NCBI RefSeq assembly: GCF_049800775.1
Contig: NZ_JBNAFR010000001.1
Span: 620,001 to 684,000 of the forward strand
Length of the DNA: 64,000 bases
Origin: Dinoroseobacter sp049800775
GTDB taxonomy: Bacteria; Pseudomonadota; Alphaproteobacteria; Rhodobacterales; Rhodobacteraceae
Reading direction: 5' to 3'
Below the pieces are notes generated by a model that was not told where the DNA came from, made no database searches, and was given only the letters and a program-made list of their open reading frames with translations. Positions 50,612 through 59,045 of the stretch are shown piece after piece. The number at the start of each line of letters is the position of its first letter. Within the stretch, counting starts at the first letter, position 1. The position numbers were made by a program, and so were the translations under genes.

Positions 50612-50640
50612 TTGACACGGACATAAAGTTTCCGTAGAAC
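50612..50640 (+). promoter_or_regulatory. Predicted ecm promoter with an inverted repeat in the spacer
   Basis: TTGACA (50612-50617), 17 bases, TAGAAC (50635-50640). The spacer holds ACGGA (50617-50621) and TCCGT (50631-50635), a 5-bp palindrome with a nine-base centre, suited to a dimeric regulator. The coding start is 47 bases further on. Confidence 0.5.
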
Positions 50641-50687
50641 CCAGCCAAACGCAAGATCATTGCGGCAAGTGATTCACGAGGATGTTG

Positions 50688-52655
50688 ATGACCGAGATCA
50701 AGAAAGACCGCCCCTGGCTGTTTCGGACCTATGCGGGCCATTCCACGGCCGAAGCCTCCAACGCGCTCTATCGCGGCAACCTCGCCAAGGGGCAGACCGG
50801 TCTTTCCGTGGCCTTCGACCTGCCGACCCAGACCGGCTATGACAGCGACCACGTGCTCTCGCGCGGCGAGGTCGGCAAGGTCGGCGTGCCGGTGGCGCAT
50901 CTGGGCGATATGCGCGCGCTCTTCAAGGACATCCCCCTCGATCAGATGAACACCTCGATGACGATCAACGCGACCGCGCCCTGGCTGCTGTCGCTCTACA
51001 TCGCCGTGGCCGAGGAACAGGGCGCCGATGTCTCCAAGCTGCAGGGCACGGTGCAGAACGACATCATCAAGGAATATCTCAGCCGCGGCACCTATATCTG
51101 CCCGCCCAAGCCGAGCCTGCGGATGATCACCGATGTGGCCGCCTATACCCGCGAGCACCTGCCCAAGTGGAACCCGATGAACGTGTGTTCCTACCACCTG
51201 CAGGAGGCTGGCGCGACACCCGAGCAGGAGCTCGCCTTCGCGCTGGCCACTGCCACCGCCGTGCTGGATGACCTCAAGGACAAGGTCCCGGCTGAGCATT
51301 TCCCGGCCATGGTGGGCCGCATCTCGTTCTTCGTGAATGCAGGCATCCGCTTCGTGACCGAGATGTGCAAGATGCGCGCCTTTGTGGAGCTCTGGGACGA
51401 GATCTGCCGCACCCGCCATGGCGTCGAGGACCCCAAATTCCGCCGCTTCCGCTACGGGGTGCAGGTCAACTCCCTCGGCCTGACCGAGCAGCAGCCCGAG
51501 AACAACGTCTACCGCATCCTGATCGAGATGCTCGCCGTCACCCTGTCGAAAAACGCCCGCGCCCGCGCGGTGCAGCTCCCGGCCTGGAACGAGGCGCTGG
51601 GTCTGCCCCGCCCCTGGGACCAGCAATGGTCCCTGCGCATGCAGCAGATCATGGCGCTGGAAACCGACCTTCTGGAATATGACGACCTCTTTGACGGCAA
51701 CCCGGCGGTGGACCGCAAGGTCGCCGAGCTGAAGGAAGGCGCGCGCGCCGAACTCGCCACCATCGACGGGATGGGCGGCGCCGTGGCCGCGATCGAATAC
51801 ATGAAATCCCGTTTGGTGGAGGCCAATTCCGACCGCCTCGGCCGGATCGAGGTCGGCGAGACCACCGTGGTCGGCGTGAACAAGTACCAGCAGGGCGAGC
51901 CCTCGCCGCTGGTGGATGCCGATGGTGGCATCATGGTCGTCGACCCCGCCGTCGAGGCCGACCAGATCCAACGCCTTGAGGCCTGGCGCGCCGCCCGCGA
52001 CGAAGACGCCGCGCAAAAGGCCCTCGCCGATCTGCGCGAGGCCGCCATGTCCGGCGTCAACGTCATGCCCGCCTCCATCGCCGCCGCCAAGGCCGGCGTC
52101 ACCACCGGCGAATGGGGTCTCGAAATCCGCAAGTCCTTCGGCGAGTACCGCGCCCCCACCGGCGTGTCGTCGAACCCCTCGAACCGCACCGAAGGTCTGG
52201 ACGAGATCCGCGACGCGGTCTCGGCGGTCTCCACCAAGCTGGGCCGCAAACTGAAGTTCCTCGTGGGCAAGCCCGGCCTCGACGGCCACTCCAACGGCGC
52301 CGAGCAGATCGCCGCCCGGGCCCGCGATTGCGGCATGGACATCACCTATGAAGGCATCCGCCTGACGCCCGAGGAAATCGTCAAGGCCGCCCGGGAGCAG
52401 GACGTCCATGTGGTCGGCCTGTCGATCCTGTCCGGCTCCCACATCCCCCTGATCGAAGAGCTCATGGGCAGGATGCGCGACGAGGCGCTCACCCACATCC
52501 CCGTGGTCGTAGGCGGCATCATCCCCGATGACGACGCGGACCGGCTCCGCGCCATGGGCGTGGCCAAGGTCTATACGCCGAAGGATTTCGAGCTGAACCG
52601 CATCATGTTCGACATCGTCGGCCTCGTGGACGCACAGCCCGTCGCGGCGGAGTGA
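50688..52655 (+). CDS. ecm: Ethylmalonyl-CoA mutase
   Basis: 655 residues from the third codon (ATG 50688), which has ACGAGG at a proper distance; the ATG at 50682 is too close to it. The CoA/mutase domain opens RPWLFRTYAGHSTAEASNALY and contains FDLPTQTGYDSDH. The C-terminal B12 domain has the DxHxxG motif DGHSNG (about residues 549-554) and SILSGSH and VVVGGIIPDDDA. It interconverts ethylmalonyl-CoA and methylsuccinyl-CoA using adenosylcobalamin, the step after Ccr. Confidence 0.96.
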   Translation: MTEIKKDRPWLFRTYAGHSTAEASNALYRGNLAKGQTGLSVAFDLPTQTGYDSDHVLSRGEVGKVGVPVAHLGDMRALFKDIPLDQMNTSMTINATAPWLLSLYIAVAEEQGADVSKLQGTVQNDIIKEYLSRGTYICPPKPSLRMITDVAAYTREHLPKWNPMNVCSYHLQEAGATPEQELAFALATATAVLDDLKDKVPAEHFPAMVGRISFFVNAGIRFVTEMCKMRAFVELWDEICRTRHGVEDPKFRRFRYGVQVNSLGLTEQQPENNVYRILIEMLAVTLSKNARARAVQLPAWNEALGLPRPWDQQWSLRMQQIMALETDLLEYDDLFDGNPAVDRKVAELKEGARAELATIDGMGGAVAAIEYMKSRLVEANSDRLGRIEVGETTVVGVNKYQQGEPSPLVDADGGIMVVDPAVEADQIQRLEAWRAARDEDAAQKALADLREAAMSGVNVMPASIAAAKAGVTTGEWGLEIRKSFGEYRAPTGVSSNPSNRTEGLDEIRDAVSAVSTKLGRKLKFLVGKPGLDGHSNGAEQIAARARDCGMDITYEGIRLTPEEIVKAAREQDVHVVGLSILSGSHIPLIEELMGRMRDEALTHIPVVVGGIIPDDDADRLRAMGVAKVYTPKDFELNRIMFDIVGLVDAQPVAAE

Positions 52656-52662
52656 AGACAGC

Positions 52663-52713
52663 ACACCCGAACAGCGGCGGGCTCTGAACGCAGGGTCCAG
52701 CCAGTTCGGGTGT
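52663..52713 (+). terminator. Inverted repeat after ecm
   Basis: ACACCCGAAC (52663-52672) and GTTCGGGTGT (52704-52713) are perfect 10-bp arms with a 31-base loop, eight bases past the ecm stop. It may act as a terminator. It also marks the left edge of a low-GC stretch. Confidence 0.5.
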
Positions 52714-52776
52714 TCACCATCGCGGGTGGGTTGCAGCACAGGCAAAGCATCGTCCGAATAGTGGACAAAGCTGCCA

Positions 52777-53310
52777 CTACCCTAGATCTGCGCTTTTCTC
52801 GTAGAAACGGAGTATTTCTGAGATTTCTACTAGTTCCTCAGGGCTTACAACTGACTGTGAAAGATCATTCTCAAGTTCCCTCAGAGAGTAATAGTCCTCT
52901 TCTGTCGAAATCTTGCGCGATTTTAGAGCTTTGTCTGCGAACTTTCGTAGAAGACCTGCTTCGGCAAAGAAATCAAACCCCACCTCTGCTTGAAAAGATT
53001 TTAGAAACTGCCTTGCGTGACCGGCCCATGCCTCATCACCAGAATTTATCATGTAACACAGGTCACTAGCTGCGTGAGAGTACCACCGACGGACCTCTGT
53101 CACTACCGCAGTACCGCTCCTACCTTTTGTTTCTTCAAAGACTTGGAGGAAAAATGAACTCGGCATGACGATCTGATTCAAGTCATCTTCGGTGACCTCA
53201 CCCGTTTCGCTCTCTATGCAGGAAATACTCCATGAGCGATAGTATTCCAAGCCTTCGAGAAGTCGGACTAACTCGCTCCTAGCAGTATCTGTTTTGGTTT
53301 CTTTAGCCAT
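52777..53310 (-). CDS. Low-GC orphan protein of unknown function
   Basis: 177 residues, acidic, without membrane helices or signal peptide: AKETKTDTARSELVRLLEGLEYYRSWSIS, a middle with SSFFLQVFEETKGRSGTAVVTEVRRWYSHAASDLCYMINS, and a helical end with many Glu (SPEELVEISEILRFYEK). The DNA is far richer in A and T than its neighbours (about 42% G+C in the line starting 52801, counted by eye), and codon choice differs accordingly, so recent horizontal transfer is likely. I do not recognise the family. No mobile element is seen beside it. Confidence 0.7.
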   Translation of the reverse strand: MAKETKTDTARSELVRLLEGLEYYRSWSISCIESETGEVTEDDLNQIVMPSSFFLQVFEETKGRSGTAVVTEVRRWYSHAASDLCYMINSGDEAWAGHARQFLKSFQAEVGFDFFAEAGLLRKFADKALKSRKISTEEDYYSLRELENDLSQSVVSPEELVEISEILRFYEKSADLG

Positions 53311-53360
53311 TCAGCACGACTACTTAAATTGGCCCAGAGAAGCAAAACCTAGCATGTGGA

Positions 53361-53375
53361 GCTTGGGCCCCAAGC
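53361..53375. repeat. Short perfect palindrome at the right flank of the low-GC stretch
   Basis: GCTTGGG-C-CCCAAGC, seven-base arms around one base. On the plus strand a TTTTT run follows 14 bases later, so it may be a terminator remnant. The rest of the 204-bp gap up to 53514 shows no gene. Confidence 0.4.
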
Positions 53376-53514
53376 CGCCATCCGAGTGTTTTTCTTATAA
53401 CTGCTTCCGACCGGTGCGCTACTCCGGTCCTTACCGGGAACCGTGACGCGCGACACACAGACTTGCCAGAACAGAACCGACGTTGTGGCGCGGGTCTCAA
53501 CCTCAGTGCCCGTC

Positions 53515-54042
53515 TTACTCTAAGATCTCGATCAGCTCCTCATAGGCATAGCTCTGCTGGACCACGATCTCGGTCTCCGGTTCGAAATCCCCGTCCATCG
53601 GCAAACAGCCCACCCCGCAGATCTGGCTGGCGATCATCTCCGAGCTGTCCACATACCACATCCGCCCGCCCGGCGTGGCGATATAGCCGTCGACCCCGTC
53701 CTCTTCATCGGCCTCCATGTCGTCACCACTCGGGATCTCGGACCACGCATCCGGGTCATAGCCCCCATGGGTGTGATAGGAGGCCACCGGGTCGAAATCC
53801 TCGGGCCACTCCGGCGCGCAACTGTCCGAGCGGCCCCGTTGCGCCTTGGTCGCCACCAGATCCCCGTCATCGGTATACCCCACATAGCCGCAATACTCGC
53901 GATTCTTGCGGATCGACTTGACCTGCAGCTCCGCAAACAGCGCCCGCATGAAGGCGATCTCGTCGCTCTCGGCCACCGCCATCCCCCCAGGCAGCGCCAG
54001 AACACCCCCGACCAGCGCGGCACGGAACAAATCTCTCGGCAT
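53515..54042 (-). CDS. Secreted DUF4329-like protein with a JAMM-like motif
   Basis: 175 residues with a signal peptide (MPRDLFRAALVGGVLALPGG, cleaved near AVA). The mature part contains YCGYVGYTDDGDLVATKAQRG and SYHTHGGYDPDAWSEIPSGDD, which fits DUF4329: a H-x-H-G (His90, His92) followed by PSxxD, reminiscent of JAB/MPN metalloproteases. Two cysteine pairs (YCGY and ICGVGC) may form disulfides outside the cytoplasm. The function is unknown. It is divergent from the next small secreted protein. Confidence 0.75.
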   Translation of the reverse strand: MPRDLFRAALVGGVLALPGGMAVAESDEIAFMRALFAELQVKSIRKNREYCGYVGYTDDGDLVATKAQRGRSDSCAPEWPEDFDPVASYHTHGGYDPDAWSEIPSGDDMEADEEDGVDGYIATPGGRMWYVDSSEMIASQICGVGCLPMDGDFEPETEIVVQQSYAYEELIEILE

Positions 54043-54108
54043 GGGACACGCACTCCTTATACTGGTCCGAACCCTAGCCCCCAACGCGCCCCGCGCAAAG
54101 GATCTCTC

Positions 54109-54567
54109 ATGCGCTCTGTTCTCGCCTCGCTCGCCCTCGCTCTGCTCACTGCCAGCGCCGCCCCGGCGCAGGACCTGCCCGCCGCGCTGCAGGCCGAGAT
54201 CGACACCGCCCGCACCGATTGCGCGGCCTTCGAGAACGGCACGCTCGATGTCCCGTGGGAGGCCACGACCCGGACCGACCTGACCGGGGACGGCACCATG
54301 GATCTGGTCCTCGATCTGGGCAAGCTGCGCTGCTCCAGCGCCGCGAGCCTCTATTGCGGGACCGGGGGCTGCTCGGTCCTGTTCGCGGTGGGCGATACGG
54401 TGACGCGGCGGCTTTCCAAAGGGTGGAGCGTGGAACGTCTGGGCCCCATGACCGTGGTGCTGAACCAACGCCATGGCAGCGATTGCGGCGGCACCAACCT
54501 GCGGCCTTGCGTCGAGGCCATGGTCTGGGACCCCGCCGAGAGCCGGTTCTCCAGCCTCGCCGAGTAA
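54109..54567 (+). CDS. Small secreted cysteine-containing protein of unknown function
   Basis: 152 residues with a signal peptide (MRSVLASLALALLTASAAPA). The mature part contains a calcium-loop-like DLTGDGTMDLVLDLG, cysteines in DCAAFENG, LRCSSAASLYCGTGGCSVLF and GSDCGGTNLRPCVEA that could form several disulfides. I recognise no named family. It is divergent from the DUF4329 gene with 66 bp between the starts and is followed by deoD after 155 bp. Confidence 0.75.
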   Translation: MRSVLASLALALLTASAAPAQDLPAALQAEIDTARTDCAAFENGTLDVPWEATTRTDLTGDGTMDLVLDLGKLRCSSAASLYCGTGGCSVLFAVGDTVTRRLSKGWSVERLGPMTVVLNQRHGSDCGGTNLRPCVEAMVWDPAESRFSSLAE

Positions 54568-54722
54568 AGACAGGTTAACCGGATCTGACCCCAGCGCGCG
54601 CCGGTGCCCGACACTTGCCCGACACATGTCCGACAGGGAGCCGACAGGAGGCCGACCGGGTCAGGCAGCGCTTTTCGCCGCTCGCGCGCCCGCTATACTG
54701 AGGCGCAAACAGGGAGCTTTCC

Positions 54723-55433
54723 ATGACCGTTCATATCGGAGCCAAACCCGGCGAGATCGCCGAAACCGTCCTCATGCCCGGTGATCCGCTGCGCGCGAAA
54801 TGGGCCGCCGAAACCTATCTCGACGACCCGGTCTGCGTGAACGAAGTGCGGGGCATGCTCGGCTTCACCGGCACCTGGCGCGGCAACCGCGTGACCATCC
54901 ACGGCTCCGGCATGGGCATGCCCAGCCTGTCGATCTATGCCAATGAGCTGATCCAGGAATATGGCGCGCAGACCCTGATCCGCATCGGCTCCACCGGCGC
55001 GATGCAGAAGCATGTGGCCCTGCGCGATGTCATCCTCGCCATGACCTGCTCGTCAATCTCGACCCCATCCAGCGGCATCTTCCGCGAGCTGAACTACGCG
55101 CCCTGCGCCGATTGGAGCGTGCTGAAGGCCGCCGAGGCGGCCGCGCTGGCCAAGGGCACCAAGGTTCATGTGGGCGGGATCTATTCATCCGATGTGTTCT
55201 ATGACGAGCGCCCCGATCTGAACAAAGAGATGACCCGTCACGGCGTCCTCGCCGTGGAAATGGAGGCCGCCGAGCTCTATACCCTCGCCGCCCGCTATGG
55301 CCGCCGGGCCCTCGCCGTGCTGACCGTGTCGGACCATCTGATCACCGAAGAGGCCCTGCCCTCTGCCGACCGGCAGTCAAGCTTCGGGGACATGGTCGAG
55401 ATCGCACTGCACGCCGCCTTTGACGCAGGCTAG
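54723..55433 (+). CDS. deoD: Purine-nucleoside phosphorylase
   Basis: 236 residues, hexameric NP-I class: MTVHIGAKPGEIAETVLMPGDPLRAKWAAETYL, GSGMGMPSLSIYANEL, LIRIGSTGAMQ and the EMEAAELY and VSDHLITEE motifs are intact. It cleaves purine (deoxy)nucleosides by phosphorolysis and would act on nucleosides brought in by the BMP importer. A perfect 12-bp hairpin follows. Confidence 0.95.
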   Translation: MTVHIGAKPGEIAETVLMPGDPLRAKWAAETYLDDPVCVNEVRGMLGFTGTWRGNRVTIHGSGMGMPSLSIYANELIQEYGAQTLIRIGSTGAMQKHVALRDVILAMTCSSISTPSSGIFRELNYAPCADWSVLKAAEAAALAKGTKVHVGGIYSSDVFYDERPDLNKEMTRHGVLAVEMEAAELYTLAARYGRRALAVLTVSDHLITEEALPSADRQSSFGDMVEIALHAAFDAG

Positions 55434-55462
55434 TCCGGGATAACCACCTGAGCTGAAACAGA

Positions 55463-55490
55463 AACAGCCCTGCGCAATCGCAGGGCTGTT
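55463..55490. terminator. Strong bidirectional terminator after deoD
   Basis: AACAGCCCTGCG (55463-55474), loop CAAT, CGCAGGGCTGTT (55479-55490): perfect 12-bp arms between convergent genes. On the plus strand TT and a C/T mix follow. Confidence 0.85.
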
Positions 55491-55532
55491 CTGCTGTGCC
55501 ACCGGCGGGAGTGCCCGGTCGCGCGCGTGGCT

Positions 55533-56174
55533 TTAGCCCGCCTTGGCCTTGCGCCGACGCCAGCTCATGGCACCCAGTGTCCCCAGGGCCGAAAGCGTCA
55601 GGAGCGCCGGTGCCGGCAGCGGCACGGGCGGGATCGGTGCCAGACCCGTGGCCGTGAAGGCCGCCGCATCCGGGTTGCCCCCCAACGCCGCGAAGATCCC
55701 GTTCAGCTGCTGCCCATCCGAGAAATTGATCGCCGCCGTGGCCCCGATCATCTCATTGCCGAGTACGGTCGGCGTCGGCGCATTGGGATCGGCCGGATCC
55801 ACATCGAGCAGGAAGCTGAACGTCTCACCCGCATCGAAATTGTTGAACAGGATGTCGAGCGTGGTGCCACCATCGACAACCGTGTTCCCGGTCAGGCCGG
55901 TCGTGACATCCGTCCCCCCGGTCGCCGCAAAGGCCGTCCCGCCGGAGCCATTGCCCGGCGCACCGCCATCGACAGGGTCAAAGACCAGCGCCGTGCCGCT
56001 CAGATCAATGGAGAAGGCCGTGATCATCTCGCCCGCATCGGAGGTGTTGGTGAAGGAATACGGCTGGCTGAACGTATCGCCATCAATCAGGAAACTCAGT
56101 GATGGAATAGCCAGTGCCGGAAGAGGTGCCATGACAAAGGCGGCAACAAGGATTGGCTTCAATTTAGGAAACAT
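55533..56174 (-). CDS. VPLPA-CTERM sorting-domain surface protein
   Basis: 213 residues with a signal peptide (cleaved near ALA), a beta-rich, Asp/Gly/Thr-rich body and the C-terminal sorting module VPLPAPALLTLSALGTLGA followed by an arginine cluster (WRRRK). This is the VPLPA-CTERM tag recognised by an exosortase system in Rhodobacteraceae, so the protein is probably exported and processed at the surface. No exosortase gene is in the window. The start is the ATG at 56174; a longer frame exists but lacks the signal peptide. Confidence 0.85.
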   Translation of the reverse strand: MFPKLKPILVAAFVMAPLPALAIPSLSFLIDGDTFSQPYSFTNTSDAGEMITAFSIDLSGTALVFDPVDGGAPGNGSGGTAFAATGGTDVTTGLTGNTVVDGGTTLDILFNNFDAGETFSFLLDVDPADPNAPTPTVLGNEMIGATAAINFSDGQQLNGIFAALGGNPDAAAFTATGLAPIPPVPLPAPALLTLSALGTLGAMSWRRRKAKAG

Positions 56175-56316
56175 TGTGAACCTCAAAGATTTGGCGCGAA
56201 ACAAAAGCACCACGTTAAAAAAACAGCCCGAAAGCGTGAACAATACAGCCCCAAGCCCCTCAATGTTATCACAATGCCTGTTTTTCAGCCAACAATCTTT
56301 TCATTTTGCGAATATC

Positions 56317-56499
56317 TCACTGATTTCTTAGGCATATTTTAGGCATCTTTTGATCCCCGGTGACAGCGACGGCACCACATGCCGCGCAGCGCCAATCCTG
56401 AGAGCCGCGGCGCCGCCAGCGGCACATCCGCGTGCGTCGGGTCCGCATGAGGTACATCAGCAGAAAGACGATCAGGATCGCGATTGGAAACAATGCCAT
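56317..56499 (-). CDS. Small single-pass membrane protein with four cysteines
   Basis: 60 residues: one membrane helix (LFPIAILIVFLLMYLM), then an arginine-rich stretch RTRRTRMCRWRRRGSQDWRCAACGAVAVTG and a last Cys near the C-terminus. The spacing C...CAAC...C could hold zinc. A similar small protein is, as I recall, widespread in roseobacters, but the function is unknown. It lies between the VPLPA-CTERM gene and sdhB, on the same strand. Confidence 0.55.
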   Translation of the reverse strand: MALFPIAILIVFLLMYLMRTRRTRMCRWRRRGSQDWRCAACGAVAVTGDQKMPKICLRNQ

Positions 56500-56592
56500 A
56501 GGTGTCGCCCAAGCTCAGGTGCCGCCCGCCTGCCCATCGCCGTCCCGACAGTACGCTGGACGCGGGTCCTCAGGTGGTCTGGTCAAACGCAA

Positions 56593-56619
56593 ACAGGCAG
56601 ACCTCAAAGGCCTGCCTGT
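56593..56619 (-). terminator. Terminator after sdhB
   Basis: ACAGGCAG (56593-56600) and CTGCCTGT (56612-56619) form a hairpin 25 bases past the sdhB stop, followed on the minus strand by TTTGCGTTTG. Confidence 0.65.
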
Positions 56620-56644
56620 CCGAAACGCGTCGATGAGACAGGTC

Positions 56645-57424
56645 TCAGACCTGACGTTCGACCATCATCTTCTTGATCGCACCGATGGCCTTGGCCGGGT
56701 TCAGCCCCTTGGGGCAGGTCTTGGCACAGTTCATGATCGTGTGGCAGCGATAGAGCTTGAAGGGATCCTCCAGGTCATCCAGACGCTCGCCAGTGGCCTC
56801 GTCGCGGCTGTCGATGATCCAGCGATAGGCGTGCAGCAGCGCGGCCGGCCCAAGGTAGCGGTCCCCGTTCCACCAATAGCTCGGGCAGGAGGTAGAGCAG
56901 GACGCGCACATCACGCATTCATACAGCCCGTCGAGCTTCTTACGGTCCTCGATAGACTGCCGCCACTCGGTGGCCGGTCGGTTTGTCTTGGTCTCGAGCC
57001 AGGGCATGATCGACGCATGCTGGGCATAGAAATGGGTCAGATCAGGGATCAGATCCTTAACCACCGGCATATGCGGCAGCGGATAGATCTTCACGTCGCC
57101 CTTGATCTCGTCCATCCCATAGATACAGGCCAGCGTGTTCCCGCCATCAATGTTCATCGCGCAGGACCCGCAGATCCCCTCGCGGCAGGAGCGGCGGAAG
57201 GTCAGCGTCGGATCGATCTCGTTCTTGATCTTGATCAATGCGTCCAGAACCATCGGCCCGCACGTGTCCATGTCCACCCAATAGGTGTCCACGCGCGGGT
57301 TTTCACCGCTATCGGGATCGTAGCGATAAATCTGGAACTTGCGCAGGTTCGTCGCCCCATCGGGCTTGGGCCAGGTTTTGCCCACGCGGATCGTCGAATT
57401 CTTCGGCAGGGTCAGTTGTACCAT
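56645..57424 (-). CDS. sdhB: Succinate dehydrogenase iron-sulfur subunit
   Basis: 259 residues. The [2Fe-2S] site is CREGICGSCAMNIDGG with a later Cys (LACI), and the [4Fe-4S]/[3Fe-4S] sites are CVMCASCSTSCPSYWW and CHTIMNCAKTCPKGLNPA. All ligands are present. It passes electrons from SdhA to the membrane anchor. It is the last sdh gene but is separated from sdhA by three glycan genes and about 2.6 kb. Confidence 0.97.
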   Translation of the reverse strand: MVQLTLPKNSTIRVGKTWPKPDGATNLRKFQIYRYDPDSGENPRVDTYWVDMDTCGPMVLDALIKIKNEIDPTLTFRRSCREGICGSCAMNIDGGNTLACIYGMDEIKGDVKIYPLPHMPVVKDLIPDLTHFYAQHASIMPWLETKTNRPATEWRQSIEDRKKLDGLYECVMCASCSTSCPSYWWNGDRYLGPAALLHAYRWIIDSRDEATGERLDDLEDPFKLYRCHTIMNCAKTCPKGLNPAKAIGAIKKMMVERQV

Positions 57425-57453
57425 GGTCGGTCCCCTATATTCAAAGGCGTCCC

Positions 57454-58236
57454 TCAGGATGAGCCATATTTTCCAGGTTGCGTGAAGTCCCCAGAGCGTC
57501 GCAGCGGCTTGCCGACACCCCGGGTTTTGTAAGCGTATTGCCATATTTCGTCGGAAACATGGGTAGGGTTTGATTGTGTGAATTCATAGATCGTGTCCTC
57601 GAAAGGCTCCGCGGCCAGCCATTCGCGGGGGCGCGGCAGGCAGACACAGGCGAGGCCTTTGCGAAAGGCCCAGAGCGCGAAGCGCACATCGACGAATTTC
57701 TGCGAGCTCGCCATGAACTCGAACTCCGGCATGTCCTCGCCGCGCAAAAAGACGGTCCCTGTGCCCAGTTGGTCCACGCGCATCGCGTGCTCGATCGTGT
57801 TCCAGAACGTGTGCACGCGTCGGTATCGCATGACCGTGTCCGGCGACAGGGCCGGGTATTTCCAGAACTGAAGGCGCTTTATGCCCGGCTTGCGGTAGTA
57901 CACGCCGTGATAGCCATAAACCGCGCGTTCTGCGCCGCTTTGCGCGATCCGTGCGAGGCTGGTCTCGACGTAATCCGACGGATAATGCAGATCATCATCG
58001 ATCAGGACGACCCAGTCGGCGTCGGCGCTGGCGGGGAAAAACTTGCCCGTATCCTTCAGGTCCCGCTCGGGCAGGATCGGCACCACGTTGTCATGGATTG
58101 TCAACGCGTCCGGAACCACAGTGTATTCGTTCAACACCACATTCAACTGATCGACCTGCGGCGCGATCTCAGCGACCACGCGGGCCAGAGACCCAGCGCG
58201 CGGTGGATAGGTCGCGAGATTTGCGATGACCCTCAT
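57454..58236 (-). CDS. Glycosyltransferase-like protein (family GT2-like)
   Basis: 260 residues. It opens RVIANLATYPPRAGSLARVVAEI and has a DxD-type motif in ADWVVLIDDDLHYPSDYVE, as in GT-A transferases; EDMPEFEFMASSQKFVDVRFALWA follows. It is smaller than usual and may act on a polysaccharide or glycolipid. Start at 58236 because it overlaps the upstream stop (ATGA), the third gene of a coupled cassette. The acceptor is unknown. Confidence 0.8.
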   Translation of the reverse strand: MRVIANLATYPPRAGSLARVVAEIAPQVDQLNVVLNEYTVVPDALTIHDNVVPILPERDLKDTGKFFPASADADWVVLIDDDLHYPSDYVETSLARIAQSGAERAVYGYHGVYYRKPGIKRLQFWKYPALSPDTVMRYRRVHTFWNTIEHAMRVDQLGTGTVFLRGEDMPEFEFMASSQKFVDVRFALWAFRKGLACVCLPRPREWLAAEPFEDTIYEFTQSNPTHVSDEIWQYAYKTRGVGKPLRRSGDFTQPGKYGSS

Positions 58237-59045
58237 GCGAGCCCCTGCCGATAGCGCGCGATCTCGTCGCCGGTGCCGTGTTGAAAGTAGTAGTGGGGTG
58301 CGTCGAAGGGGATCGGCCGCGCGCGACCGGAGCCGACAGGCAAGACGCAGAACAGGCCCAGGCCCTGGGCGATCTTGAGCCCGATCTTGCGGGTGATCTT
58401 GGTTCGGAAGAGGCCCAGATTGGCCAACCGGGTCAGCGTCGACGAGCAGGCCCAGACGAACTTCCATTCCGGCGAGAGGTCGCGGTCGCGACGCTCCAGG
58501 TTGGCGAGGTTGGCCAGAAAGCCCGGCAGCGCCGCACCGCGAATGACGAAAAAGGATTGCTGCAAGGGCTGGGGCGTTCCGGAACCCGAGCCGAACATGT
58601 GATCTGCGGTCATCGCGTCCTCACAGGCCTTCCAGAGCGCCTCGCCGCTGAGCAGGCAGTCCTGCTCCACATAGACGAAGTAATCGCAGTCGGAGGCCAT
58701 GGCGTAGTTGCCCGAGACCAGCACCGAGCGCATCCATCCGCTCCACCGACCAAGATGGTTCGTCGAATGACGCGCATTGAAGGGTAGCTCGATCCAGCGT
58801 ACCCGCTCGCGCATCTCGGGGGCGGGTTTCAGAGGGGCGGCGGAATCCACCACCACGATCTCGGACGGGGTCATCACCGATGTGACGCTGTCCAGCCAGA
58901 TCTCGAAAAAGGGGACCGAGCGGATGACCGCATCGCCAAGCTCCTTGCGGTCGGGGAACTCCTGCTTGAAATCGCGATCGGAGGACCACCAGCCGCTGCC
59001 GACCACGATCCGCGGGGTGTCGCGTGTTTCGGATCCATCGGTCAT
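58233..59045 (-). CDS. Unrecognised glycan-cassette protein, glycosyltransferase-like
   Basis: 270 residues. It has an N-terminal VVGSGWWSSDRDFKQEFPDRKELGD, a middle GNYAMASDCDYFVYVEQDCLLSGEALW with an acidic cluster that may bind a sugar nucleotide, and MFGSGSGTPQPLQQSFFVIRG. No family is certain, but the D-x-D region and the position between two glycan genes suggest a transferase. Both ends overlap the neighbours by four bases (ATGA). Confidence 0.65.
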   Translation of the reverse strand: MTDGSETRDTPRIVVGSGWWSSDRDFKQEFPDRKELGDAVIRSVPFFEIWLDSVTSVMTPSEIVVVDSAAPLKPAPEMRERVRWIELPFNARHSTNHLGRWSGWMRSVLVSGNYAMASDCDYFVYVEQDCLLSGEALWKACEDAMTADHMFGSGSGTPQPLQQSFFVIRGAALPGFLANLANLERRDRDLSPEWKFVWACSSTLTRLANLGLFRTKITRKIGLKIAQGLGLFCVLPVGSGRARPIPFDAPHYYFQHGTGDEIARYRQGLA

